64,000 nucleotides of DNA from assembly GCF_000348985.1 (NCBI RefSeq), contig NC_035923.1, positions 1,302,001 to 1,366,000 on the forward strand. The letters run 5' to 3'. Below are positions 56,502-64,000 of this stretch, piece by piece. The DNA comes from Huiozyma naganishii CBS 8797. Lineage: Eukaryota; Ascomycota; Saccharomycetes; Saccharomycetales; Saccharomycetaceae. Every line of letters starts with the position of its first letter. The stretch's first letter is position 1. The notes under the pieces are model-generated. The model ran no database searches and was not told where the DNA came from. It was given only the letters and a program-made list of their open reading frames with translations. The translations under genes and the position numbers were made by a program.

Positions 56502-59500
56502 ATGCCCGCTTCGATGTTCGATAGGGCCCGCGAGAGACGAAAGGTGAAGAAGGCGAAAAATAGGGAAACAGTCGAAACATCTGGTCCACAACCGGGCATT
56601 GCGCGGAGTAGCACACCGAGAACACCAAATACTACGAATGCTAACACTTTGACGCTCAGTTCGGGGAATCTGCTCGTGGATAGTTCTGGAGGCACTCTCA
56701 ATATACACAACAACACACTCAAAGTTGGTGCTGGTGCTGGTGCTGGTGTTTCTACTGGTGCTGGAGTGCAAGAAACGACTTCTCACCCTACCGCATTGCC
56801 TCTCAATGGTGACCGGAAACTGGAGACAAGGCAATTGTCCCTCTCGAGGAGACTGAAGATCACAAGCACTAGTAAGAGAAATGTGGATCAGGACACACAG
56901 TACTCATTAACCACCTCCGGGAGACGCAAAGCGCTCGCATTGGAGTTGGGGTACCACGAATCAAGAGTCTCGCACCACCTTGTTCTTCTCCATCTCGACG
57001 AACTGCCAATGGTCCAACAGGGTGACTTGTGCGAATTGAAGACATATACGGGGAAGGAACCCTCCGCAAAAAATACGGGCAAGAAGATCTTCTTCATTGC
57101 ACACGACTTCCCAGAAGATTTGAAAAGAAGGTGCCAGAAGAACTCAACACAAAGAATATCCATCATGCTAGGACAACTGCAAAACTTAATAGACCTACCA
57201 GCACGGTCAAAAGTCTGGATCAAAGTCAAGGAGAAAGAAACCTACGCTGCCGATGTAATAGAAATCCACATTAAAGATTGTGCACTTAACAGAGGTGACA
57301 TGTGGGTATTCTCTGGGAAGCTGCTCGATACGTGTGTCTTTGCTGGACAAAAAGTACAGTTCATGGATTCCACTAGAGGAACAGTCAAGGGCGTCTTTAG
57401 AGATGGGAAGAAAATCTTGTCCAGTTACGTTGGGGAAAAAACAAGAGTAGTCTTCAGATCAGAGTCAGCAAGATTAATGTTCCTAATACAAATTACGGAA
57501 GAGATGTGGCATTTTGACGAATCGGGCGAGCAACTATTCCAGAAAATGATCAACTCTTTCTTCCCCAAGATTTTTAAAAGATGGAAAAATATAGACACCC
57601 ATCATTCAATCACAATAGCATTTGCCGTATCAATGGACCTTTCAGATTCCTCTTCGTACATGAATTTGAAGCCCGGCGAGAAGTTGAAAAATCCTTCAGA
57701 TATTTACCGTATTGTAGTGGATCAAGTGAACATTATCCATTGGGTTGAAATCTTGGAAACGTTGGGGAGAGAGTTCGTCAATTTGCGTCAGGATTTGCTC
57801 AACGTGAAAAGCGAAAAGGGCTACACAATAGTGGAAAGAAGATTTGCCCCAATTATCAAATCAAACTTTTTAGAAATGATTAACTTTGCATCCACCATAC
57901 TTGCCGATCCATTTAAACAAGTGGATTTGAGACATACAACCACCCACGTCATGATCATATCCCCTGGTAGAGGACTTTACGACGTCGATTTTGACCTGCT
58001 GAATCTTACGGGGAAAAAATTGCTATCATTAGAAATGACAATGGATCTTATTTGTCTCTCTAGAGCACCACTTCATATTATACCTTTATTCAGATACTTG
58101 GATTACGAAAAAAAACTACATTACTGCATACCGAAGTGGCTGAGTATCTTTTTTTGGAATGATTCAACCAAGGATACGGACCAATGGCATCCCAGGTCTC
58201 AAATCTACGACCTACAAATGATGGGTTTAACTGATAATGAAATAGTAAAACAAGCAGAGATAGGATATTTAACTCCCACTAAAAACATCGAATCAGTCTC
58301 GCAAATGATACGTAACTTTGAAAGTACCGTCTTCAAACATCCCGAATTAAAGGAAAGTAAAAGAACGGATGTCCTTAAAGTCGAACAATCGTTGGGGCCA
58401 GAAACCAATGGTGAGCCCACTGGAGTATCCAAGAACTTGCTTTGGAATAATTTGACTTTCTCTCAGCCAGCTATAAATGGAATTCAGAAACCGGAAGTAA
58501 CCGCTGATATATATACCGCTGACTCACCTACAGAGAATGAAACTCCAAATAAAAGCCCAACAGAATCACGTTCTAGCAGAAATGTTTCACGGAAAAACTC
58601 TTTGGCCGTAAATACTTTAAGAGGGCTAACCCAGAAAAGTTCGGTAAAAGACTTCACCAGAAGAATAATCAATAAGTTCACCCAAAGCTCAGAACAAAAA
58701 TCACCGGTCGAAGAAACTGCCCCAATAAGTTCAGCAGGTTCTGTGCCGAAAGACTTGTCCAATTTCAAGAAAAACCCCTCCGAGCAAAATCTAACTATAA
58801 TGAAAAACCTGTCCATTTTCGAACCCCGAATTAAAGAAACTTCATCGGAAAATCAGACAGAAACCGTTTCTCATCCAAATTCTCTTGTGACAGAAAACTC
58901 TTCGAGATTCTCAAACGCGCTTAATAGGTACCCATTTGCAAACGAGGAAATTAAACTGGAAGTAGACGACCATATCTACATATTCAACGAGACCTGGGTT
59001 GAAATAACGAATCCATCGGTTCCGGTAAGTGGCCAGTTGGCAGATAAACTGATACCAGTCCGGTGGAAGGATGTCTGGCCCAAGTACGTTGCAAAAAAAT
59101 ACAGCAAATGGCGCTCTTTTTCAACACCTGCTGAATTGCCTGTAACCGTATCGAATTTCCCATCTGTCAAAGACTTTGAAGAAAATTTTATTTTCAGAAA
59201 CCATTCCGTTACCTTAAACATTGATCAGGAAGCTTACAATCAAACCTATATTGATTTACTAAGAAATATGATATATTCTCGATTAATTTGCGGATTTCAG
59301 TTATGTGTTGGCGAGCAGGTTGAGTTGATTGAAAAGCAAATCGACAAAGACGCCCCATTAGTGGCAAAGTACATTGATAATAGAAATTGGAATATGCTAA
59401 AAGTGTACACAATGATTGATTCAGAAATCCACAGAATAACATGCGGTAATAATGGCGTTATAGATGTTCAACGTTATTTGAGGAAGAACGAGACAAGTCC

Positions 59501-61235
59501 TTTTGATCAAGTGCCAAGCCATATACCACTTGTAAAAACCAGGTACGAAAATGAGTATCACGCTGCCAAGATTGATCCCATACATACATTTCGTGAGTCA
59601 TTGAACTGGAACCAAATAGATCAGGCGCTGGCTGGATATGGTGATTTTATTGTAGACAAGAAGTGGAATGGATTCCGGGCTAAATTTGTACTTCTACCTG
59701 CAACTTCCAGACCTAGTACATTTTCAATAGTCATTAACGGCAAAAACGAAACCTTATCCCCCGAGGAATTGAGATTGGAGGGACTCAGAAGGGTTATTGC
59801 ATCCATAACAAAGTCAAGGTTGAAAACGGAACAAGAGAAAAAAATGAAGAAATCGAAAATCGAAGAAATTCAGCCCGAAGTTACGTTTTACACTGGATCT
59901 TTGTTCAATTTCATAAGTGAACAGCGGGATTCTTTGGAGAAATCAGATCTCAACTACAGTGACACACTGTTTGTGAAAGATACTAACCTTTTATCCAAAG
60001 ATATGGAACTTTACAAACTAGCCCACGAAATGCAACATGGTATTTCTAAGCTCAGACTGGTAAACAGAACCTGGCATTGGAAGAGACATAAAAATTGTTT
60101 TGTAGGATCTGAAATGGTCAACTGGTTGATACGGAACTTTTCAGATATTCATACAAGAGACGAAGCCACAGAGTACGGCCAGGAAATTATGAGCAAGGGT
60201 TTATTTGTCCATGTGCTGAATAAGCATAGTTTCCTTGACGGTCATTATTTTTATCAGTTTTCTCCGGAGTACATCATTGATTCGAACCAGGTTAATAAAC
60301 TAAACAGAAATAATGGTTCACTAAACGAAACGAACCAACTCTTGAGAAAAACATCTTCTCAGAGTATTCCTGAAACTGCAGCTTCTGTTTCGCTTGTAAC
60401 AAGTCACGCTAATTCGTCGACTGGGCGAGATGATCAGACCGTACTGACTCGGTCGAATACTCTACCGGAAAGACCCATTGTAGTTCTAAGTAATTCGGTT
60501 CTGATAGATGTGGATCCTCTTAAAAAGTCATATCGACAGGAAACATGTACTGTTCATTACGACCGAGTACACAATCCTGATCATTGCTTCCACATAAGAT
60601 TGGAGTGGCTTGCAACAACACCGAAATTACTTGACGACCTAATTGCAAATTGGTCCAGAATTTGTGAACGTTATGGTTTGCGCTTGATCGAAATTCCTTG
60701 GGAGGAACTCTGCACGATACCAAGTATGAATCCGTTTCATTCGTTCGTTGAAATATCTCTGGCTATCAATCCATGGAAAGATCCAGAATTTTATGACCCT
60801 GAAATATTTTCCAAAAGCAAGTTTTATTATCATACGCATTTATTGAGACATAGCGGTTTTATGCTAGACAACAGAGCTTCTACATTTCTGCAAGAAGGGG
60901 ATGTTGAGTTTGAAATCAGATATTCTTGGGGTCGGCCACAGTTTAAGTACGCTCAGTTCATTCACAATACTGGCACTTACATTGCTGAGATCCGGGAGAA
61001 TGGTGATCTTTTTTTGGCACCAAATAATATACACATATCCAGGGTATCTCAAGGTAATATTCATGGGAAAATTCACACGCCTAAAAAAAATACTGTCAAC
61101 GCTCAGGCTATTATGGAAACGTTTCGCAAAACATGTACTAATTACGAAATGCTGCGTAATGAGTTTCTCGAAATTAAGGAAATATGGGACTCAGATCAAA
61201 GTACACGAGACGAGTCATTAATAATTCGAAATTGA
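56502..61235 (+). CDS. IML1: Iml1, SEACIT GAP subunit for Gtr1 (TORC1 inhibitor)
   Basis: 1577 residues from ATG 56502; a second ATG at 56514 gives MFDRARER and may be the family start. S. cerevisiae Iml1 is 1584. Clear matches include LELGYHESR, LNRGDMWVFSGKLLDTCVF, HHSITIAFAVSMDLSD, HTTTHVMIISPGRGLYDVD and WKDVWPKYVAKKYSKWRSF. A DEP domain follows (about 1168-1255: WHWKRHKNCFVGSEMVNWLIRNFSD), then a conserved C-terminal domain. With Npr2 and Npr3 at the vacuole it stimulates GTP hydrolysis by Gtr1 and shuts down TORC1 during amino-acid starvation. Next to MET5 copy 2, as YJR137C-YJR138W. Confidence 0.96.
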   Translation: MPASMFDRARERRKVKKAKNRETVETSGPQPGIARSSTPRTPNTTNANTLTLSSGNLLVDSSGGTLNIHNNTLKVGAGAGAGVSTGAGVQETTSHPTALPLNGDRKLETRQLSLSRRLKITSTSKRNVDQDTQYSLTTSGRRKALALELGYHESRVSHHLVLLHLDELPMVQQGDLCELKTYTGKEPSAKNTGKKIFFIAHDFPEDLKRRCQKNSTQRISIMLGQLQNLIDLPARSKVWIKVKEKETYAADVIEIHIKDCALNRGDMWVFSGKLLDTCVFAGQKVQFMDSTRGTVKGVFRDGKKILSSYVGEKTRVVFRSESARLMFLIQITEEMWHFDESGEQLFQKMINSFFPKIFKRWKNIDTHHSITIAFAVSMDLSDSSSYMNLKPGEKLKNPSDIYRIVVDQVNIIHWVEILETLGREFVNLRQDLLNVKSEKGYTIVERRFAPIIKSNFLEMINFASTILADPFKQVDLRHTTTHVMIISPGRGLYDVDFDLLNLTGKKLLSLEMTMDLICLSRAPLHIIPLFRYLDYEKKLHYCIPKWLSIFFWNDSTKDTDQWHPRSQIYDLQMMGLTDNEIVKQAEIGYLTPTKNIESVSQMIRNFESTVFKHPELKESKRTDVLKVEQSLGPETNGEPTGVSKNLLWNNLTFSQPAINGIQKPEVTADIYTADSPTENETPNKSPTESRSSRNVSRKNSLAVNTLRGLTQKSSVKDFTRRIINKFTQSSEQKSPVEETAPISSAGSVPKDLSNFKKNPSEQNLTIMKNLSIFEPRIKETSSENQTETVSHPNSLVTENSSRFSNALNRYPFANEEIKLEVDDHIYIFNETWVEITNPSVPVSGQLADKLIPVRWKDVWPKYVAKKYSKWRSFSTPAELPVTVSNFPSVKDFEENFIFRNHSVTLNIDQEAYNQTYIDLLRNMIYSRLICGFQLCVGEQVELIEKQIDKDAPLVAKYIDNRNWNMLKVYTMIDSEIHRITCGNNGVIDVQRYLRKNETSPFDQVPSHIPLVKTRYENEYHAAKIDPIHTFRESLNWNQIDQALAGYGDFIVDKKWNGFRAKFVLLPATSRPSTFSIVINGKNETLSPEELRLEGLRRVIASITKSRLKTEQEKKMKKSKIEEIQPEVTFYTGSLFNFISEQRDSLEKSDLNYSDTLFVKDTNLLSKDMELYKLAHEMQHGISKLRLVNRTWHWKRHKNCFVGSEMVNWLIRNFSDIHTRDEATEYGQEIMSKGLFVHVLNKHSFLDGHYFYQFSPEYIIDSNQVNKLNRNNGSLNETNQLLRKTSSQSIPETAASVSLVTSHANSSTGRDDQTVLTRSNTLPERPIVVLSNSVLIDVDPLKKSYRQETCTVHYDRVHNPDHCFHIRLEWLATTPKLLDDLIANWSRICERYGLRLIEIPWEELCTIPSMNPFHSFVEISLAINPWKDPEFYDPEIFSKSKFYYHTHLLRHSGFMLDNRASTFLQEGDVEFEIRYSWGRPQFKYAQFIHNTGTYIAEIRENGDLFLAPNNIHISRVSQGNIHGKIHTPKKNTVNAQAIMETFRKTCTNYEMLRNEFLEIKEIWDSDQSTRDESLIIRN

Positions 61236-61306
61236 AAGTACGTAACAATATCTATAGAACAATGGATACCACATTCGGCTGGCTACCGACCAAAATAATT
61301 TAATAT

Positions 61307-64000
61307 TCACTTTTCATCTGGTATCTTTTCCACAAGTGATTTGATCCTGTCAAATGTTTCCTTTTTGCTCACACGCTTTCTCGTTGAGATGGCTTTGTTA
61401 TTTGTATTATTAATTGGCGTAGGCTTATCAGGGAAAGTTGGTAACGGCATCATTGGCGGAGTTGCCTCTTCGGCTATACTTCCACAAACGTTATCTGTCC
61501 CTTTCTTCTCGCCTAGAAAAGGAAGGTAGAAATACTTGAAGTATATTGAAAGGCATACCAAATCGAAGGCTATACCATTGTTTCCCTTTTTCAGCTGAAA
61601 TGATAGTTTCAGGCCCATAAGATGCTCGTCCGAGTATTTTGAGGTCACGAACTCCTTTTGAAGCTGTACGCTGTAATGCAAAAAGTCTTGATAACTTAGG
61701 ATAGGGAGTAAGTGTTCGATATACTTCTCGTCAATATCCAACTTCTTGACGGCAGCCTTGACGTAAGCTTTTATAGCAATATCTGTCGCTTCGGGCACGT
61801 AAAGCATTCCTGAACTAAACCTTCTAATTTTTTTCAAGAGTTGCGCTATAGAGTTATAATCGCTGCGTTCAAAGAGGAGTTTGATATAGAACACAACGTA
61901 CTCATAGGCGTAAACAAAATGCTTTCCCGGTCTTTCATATTCAGGTTTCCAAATTGAGACCAAGTTTTTACTGCTCTTTAGTGAAACAACTTTGTTCATC
62001 TCTTCTAAGGCTCCAGTCACATCGTCAAAATCTTCAAATAGTATCTTTGCGATACGATACTGCGGTCTGTGGTGCCACTTTCTTCTGTCCAGAGTAATTA
62101 AGTGTCTCAGCACGGCTATAACTTTATGGTAAAATTCCTTTTCTATTCTCTCATTCCCTGAAGTGTTCTCGTCAATAGTCCAGAATTCCGCGTTCTGGCC
62201 CAACACTTCTTTATCGAATTCCATTATATTTAAAGCCTTTTTCGGCCCCAAGACTAACCTTTTAACCAGCTTGTAACACGTTTTTATCAACATGTAATGA
62301 GGTTCAAGAATAAAATCCTTTCCCTCTGAATCCTTTATGGCACGCCGGCACGACTCCAAGATATTCTCAATAGTGGGTTCCTGAGATTCTTCTCTGTTCA
62401 GTTTAGATAATGTCTTAGATATTGCCAAGTAATTCGCCCAGTTACACGATTGTTGTTCCAGATTATTAGCTTGAGTCAAGCAGAGGAGGATTGCTTGCTC
62501 TATATTAAAGTCAGATATTGTTGATATATCTGCAGCATTCTCCTCAGAGACAAAAAAGTTTTCGTTCATTCTCAAAATAGAGTCAGATTGTCTCCAACAA
62601 AAGCATAGCTTATTCATAGGTTTATAATATCCATTGGTTAATTCGTTCCCAAGAGCTTCTAAAACCATTTGCAGAATTTTCTCATCCCCGTCCGACACCT
62701 CATTCCTGGAATGGTATATCGTCAACGACTTAATATAGCACAGTATTGACTTCCGTTGAGCAAGGGCTACCATTCGCTTCTTGTCAAGGATAGCAAGTTT
62801 GTCTGCCGTCCATATCAAATCATCCTCAACTATGTAGCTGAAACATTTCCCTAGAAGATACCAACTTTCAAAACGACTGGTGTTATATATGATATCACAT
62901 TTGAGCGTCTTGATGATGGCGTCTAATTCGGAAGGTCGCGCCTGCATAGACTTTTTGCGAATCATATATTGATTGAGCGAATGTACGCTAACCACATAAA
63001 AAAGTCCTGTGTCCATAGCTTGAGATAGTGGTATGTTCGGGGTTGTGAATTTGATGTTATTTGCTCCTTTCAGTGCATCTTGGAACAGAGTGGTAGTTAT
63101 AGGAGAATTCAAATAGTCTTTCAATGAATGTTTATTCTTGACGATACAATAGTCATTGACTTCTAAAGGATCTCCAATGGTTTCGATGATAGTATCAAGT
63201 ACTTGTTTCAATGATGTTTTATTAGTGGATAATAGCAACGGGTTTACAGTGCGATAATTCAGTTTTATTAAATACACCCCCACTGTTAATGCATTGGATT
63301 TTTCCATCTTGTTGGGATGGGTTGGGTGTTGCGAAACACTATGACCATCGCCAGATATCAGAAAGTGGTATCGGCACCACATAATCTGTTTCAGATGCAT
63401 GTATGACAGTTCATTGGTGAATTTGCATAATAATGTTTCTGCAATCAGCAAAAAGCTAGTGTGCGCTGCATCACAGCACAGAAAATGACCTAGAAACTCG
63501 TGGAAGCAGGATATCAGATTTATTGTATGCACACCATCAGTATCAGTGTTCAATTTTTTTGAAAGAGAATGGAAGTAAACGATAATCAAACTTATCAATG
63601 ACGTTGTTTGTTCTTTCATTCTTGCAGAGGATTTTGTAGCTCTTTCAAAGAAAGACTTGGTATTATTATCAGTAGAAGTGCCTCCGTAAAAAAAGAGCAG
63701 GTAAAACAGAAAAAAGGCTTGCAATAAAGTTCTCATTCTACTTTCATCAACAGCGCCATCACTCAATTCCCAGTGATTTGATTGAAGAAAGTTTACCACC
63801 CGACCTGTAAAACTTCCGATTGTTGAAAGAGCTGTTAAAAGATTGGAAATGCTTGAGTCCATTGACTTCTCCTCTCTGGTTTCAAATGAAAGAATTTCGT
63901 CTATTAACAGTTGTAGAATACCAAAATACGTCCTCAAAACTGCGAGCCTATCGTCCATTTTTAGGTAGTGGGAAAACAATATGTCCCATAACCTAATCTT
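61307..64000 (-). CDS. HIR3: Hir3, HIR nucleosome assembly complex, C-terminal part, cut by the window edge
   Basis: The minus-strand frame is open from the window edge to the stop at 61307, giving about 897 residues of the C-terminal part (full S. cerevisiae Hir3 is about 1650). The chain is helical with TPR/HEAT character, as in Hir3/CABIN1, and ends in a basic stretch RKRVSKKETFDRIKSLVEKIPDEK. Hir3 is a scaffold of the HIR H3-H4 chaperone, which represses histone genes outside S phase. The position after IML1 fits YJR140C, with HOM6 (YJR139C) missing between them. No catalytic motif is expected or seen. Confidence 0.8.
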   Translation of the reverse strand, partial: KIRLWDILFSHYLKMDDRLAVLRTYFGILQLLIDEILSFETREEKSMDSSISNLLTALSTIGSFTGRVVNFLQSNHWELSDGAVDESRMRTLLQAFFLFYLLFFYGGTSTDNNTKSFFERATKSSARMKEQTTSLISLIIVYFHSLSKKLNTDTDGVHTINLISCFHEFLGHFLCCDAAHTSFLLIAETLLCKFTNELSYMHLKQIMWCRYHFLISGDGHSVSQHPTHPNKMEKSNALTVGVYLIKLNYRTVNPLLLSTNKTSLKQVLDTIIETIGDPLEVNDYCIVKNKHSLKDYLNSPITTTLFQDALKGANNIKFTTPNIPLSQAMDTGLFYVVSVHSLNQYMIRKKSMQARPSELDAIIKTLKCDIIYNTSRFESWYLLGKCFSYIVEDDLIWTADKLAILDKKRMVALAQRKSILCYIKSLTIYHSRNEVSDGDEKILQMVLEALGNELTNGYYKPMNKLCFCWRQSDSILRMNENFFVSEENAADISTISDFNIEQAILLCLTQANNLEQQSCNWANYLAISKTLSKLNREESQEPTIENILESCRRAIKDSEGKDFILEPHYMLIKTCYKLVKRLVLGPKKALNIMEFDKEVLGQNAEFWTIDENTSGNERIEKEFYHKVIAVLRHLITLDRRKWHHRPQYRIAKILFEDFDDVTGALEEMNKVVSLKSSKNLVSIWKPEYERPGKHFVYAYEYVVFYIKLLFERSDYNSIAQLLKKIRRFSSGMLYVPEATDIAIKAYVKAAVKKLDIDEKYIEHLLPILSYQDFLHYSVQLQKEFVTSKYSDEHLMGLKLSFQLKKGNNGIAFDLVCLSIYFKYFYLPFLGEKKGTDNVCGSIAEEATPPMMPLPTFPDKPTPINNTNNKAISTRKRVSKKETFDRIKSLVEKIPDEK

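Noticed and set aside
1..64000. CRISPR array or bacterial operon signals
   Set aside because: The window is eukaryotic; no direct repeats with unique spacers of CRISPR form are present. The 20-bp periodic array at 26.9 kb has short degenerate units and is not a CRISPR.

Overview
The window is nuclear DNA of a budding yeast of the family Saccharomycetaceae. The evidence is about 25 closely packed, essentially intronless genes with clear Saccharomyces cerevisiae counterparts in conserved order, an intron-containing tRNA-Trp, yeast promoter motifs (PAC, RRPE, Met31/32, Rap1-like) and Ty-type solo LTRs. It is not S. cerevisiae: it carries an Argonaute gene (AGO1), the gene order is rearranged, and many genes are GC-rich. 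The left block matches one post-whole-genome-duplication (WGD) track only, without genes of the sister track, and UTP9 and an EGD2-like gene are interleaved into the right block. I read this as a post-WGD species that kept RNAi and lost duplicates differently from S. cerevisiae. I cannot name the species.

Left block (1-21.1 kb) follows S. cerevisiae YLR440C-YLR450W: SEC39 (partial), RPS1, SIR3, ECM7, GMC2, NGK1 (YLR446W), VMA6, RPL6, then AGO1 inserted before FPR4 and HMG2. SIR3-type heterochromatin and RNAi genes therefore lie about 7 kb apart.

Junction (21.1-23.1 kb): a gene-free stretch with two intact solo LTRs, each with a perfect 5-bp target-site duplication, and a third LTR fragment. 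Gene order jumps here from the YLR450W to the YJR127C neighbourhood.

Right block (23.1-64 kb) follows YJR127C-YJR140C: RSF2, EFM3, MNS1, an EGD2-like gene, NMD5, UTP9, XPT1, SGM1, MCM22, TIM8, TTI2, MET5, IML1, HIR3 (partial). MET5 is present twice in the same orientation. Between the copies lie an intron-containing tRNA-Trp, a transferrin-receptor-like M28 protein and an AYR1-like reductase. The MET5 copies are mosaics, with two near-identical islands inside diverged sequence. Compensated single-base indels lie only in the islands, which suggests gene conversion plus residual consensus errors.

The most unusual non-coding stretch is 26.25-27.42 kb, between RSF2 and EFM3. It holds a 43-bp perfect tandem duplication, eight CYCAAAANGG-like decamers spaced 18-20 bp apart, a TATA box on the strand that has no gene, and downstream inverted repeats that could form a pseudoknotted RNA.

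Functionally the genes are mostly housekeeping: ribosome and nucleolus (RPS1, RPL6, FPR4, UTP9), sterol synthesis (HMG2), sulfite reduction (MET5 twice), TORC1 control (IML1), V-ATPase, nuclear import, kinetochore (MCM22), silencing (SIR3, AGO1, HIR3) and meiosis (GMC2). Several long reading frames extend upstream from TTG or GTG; I placed starts at the first plausible ATG.
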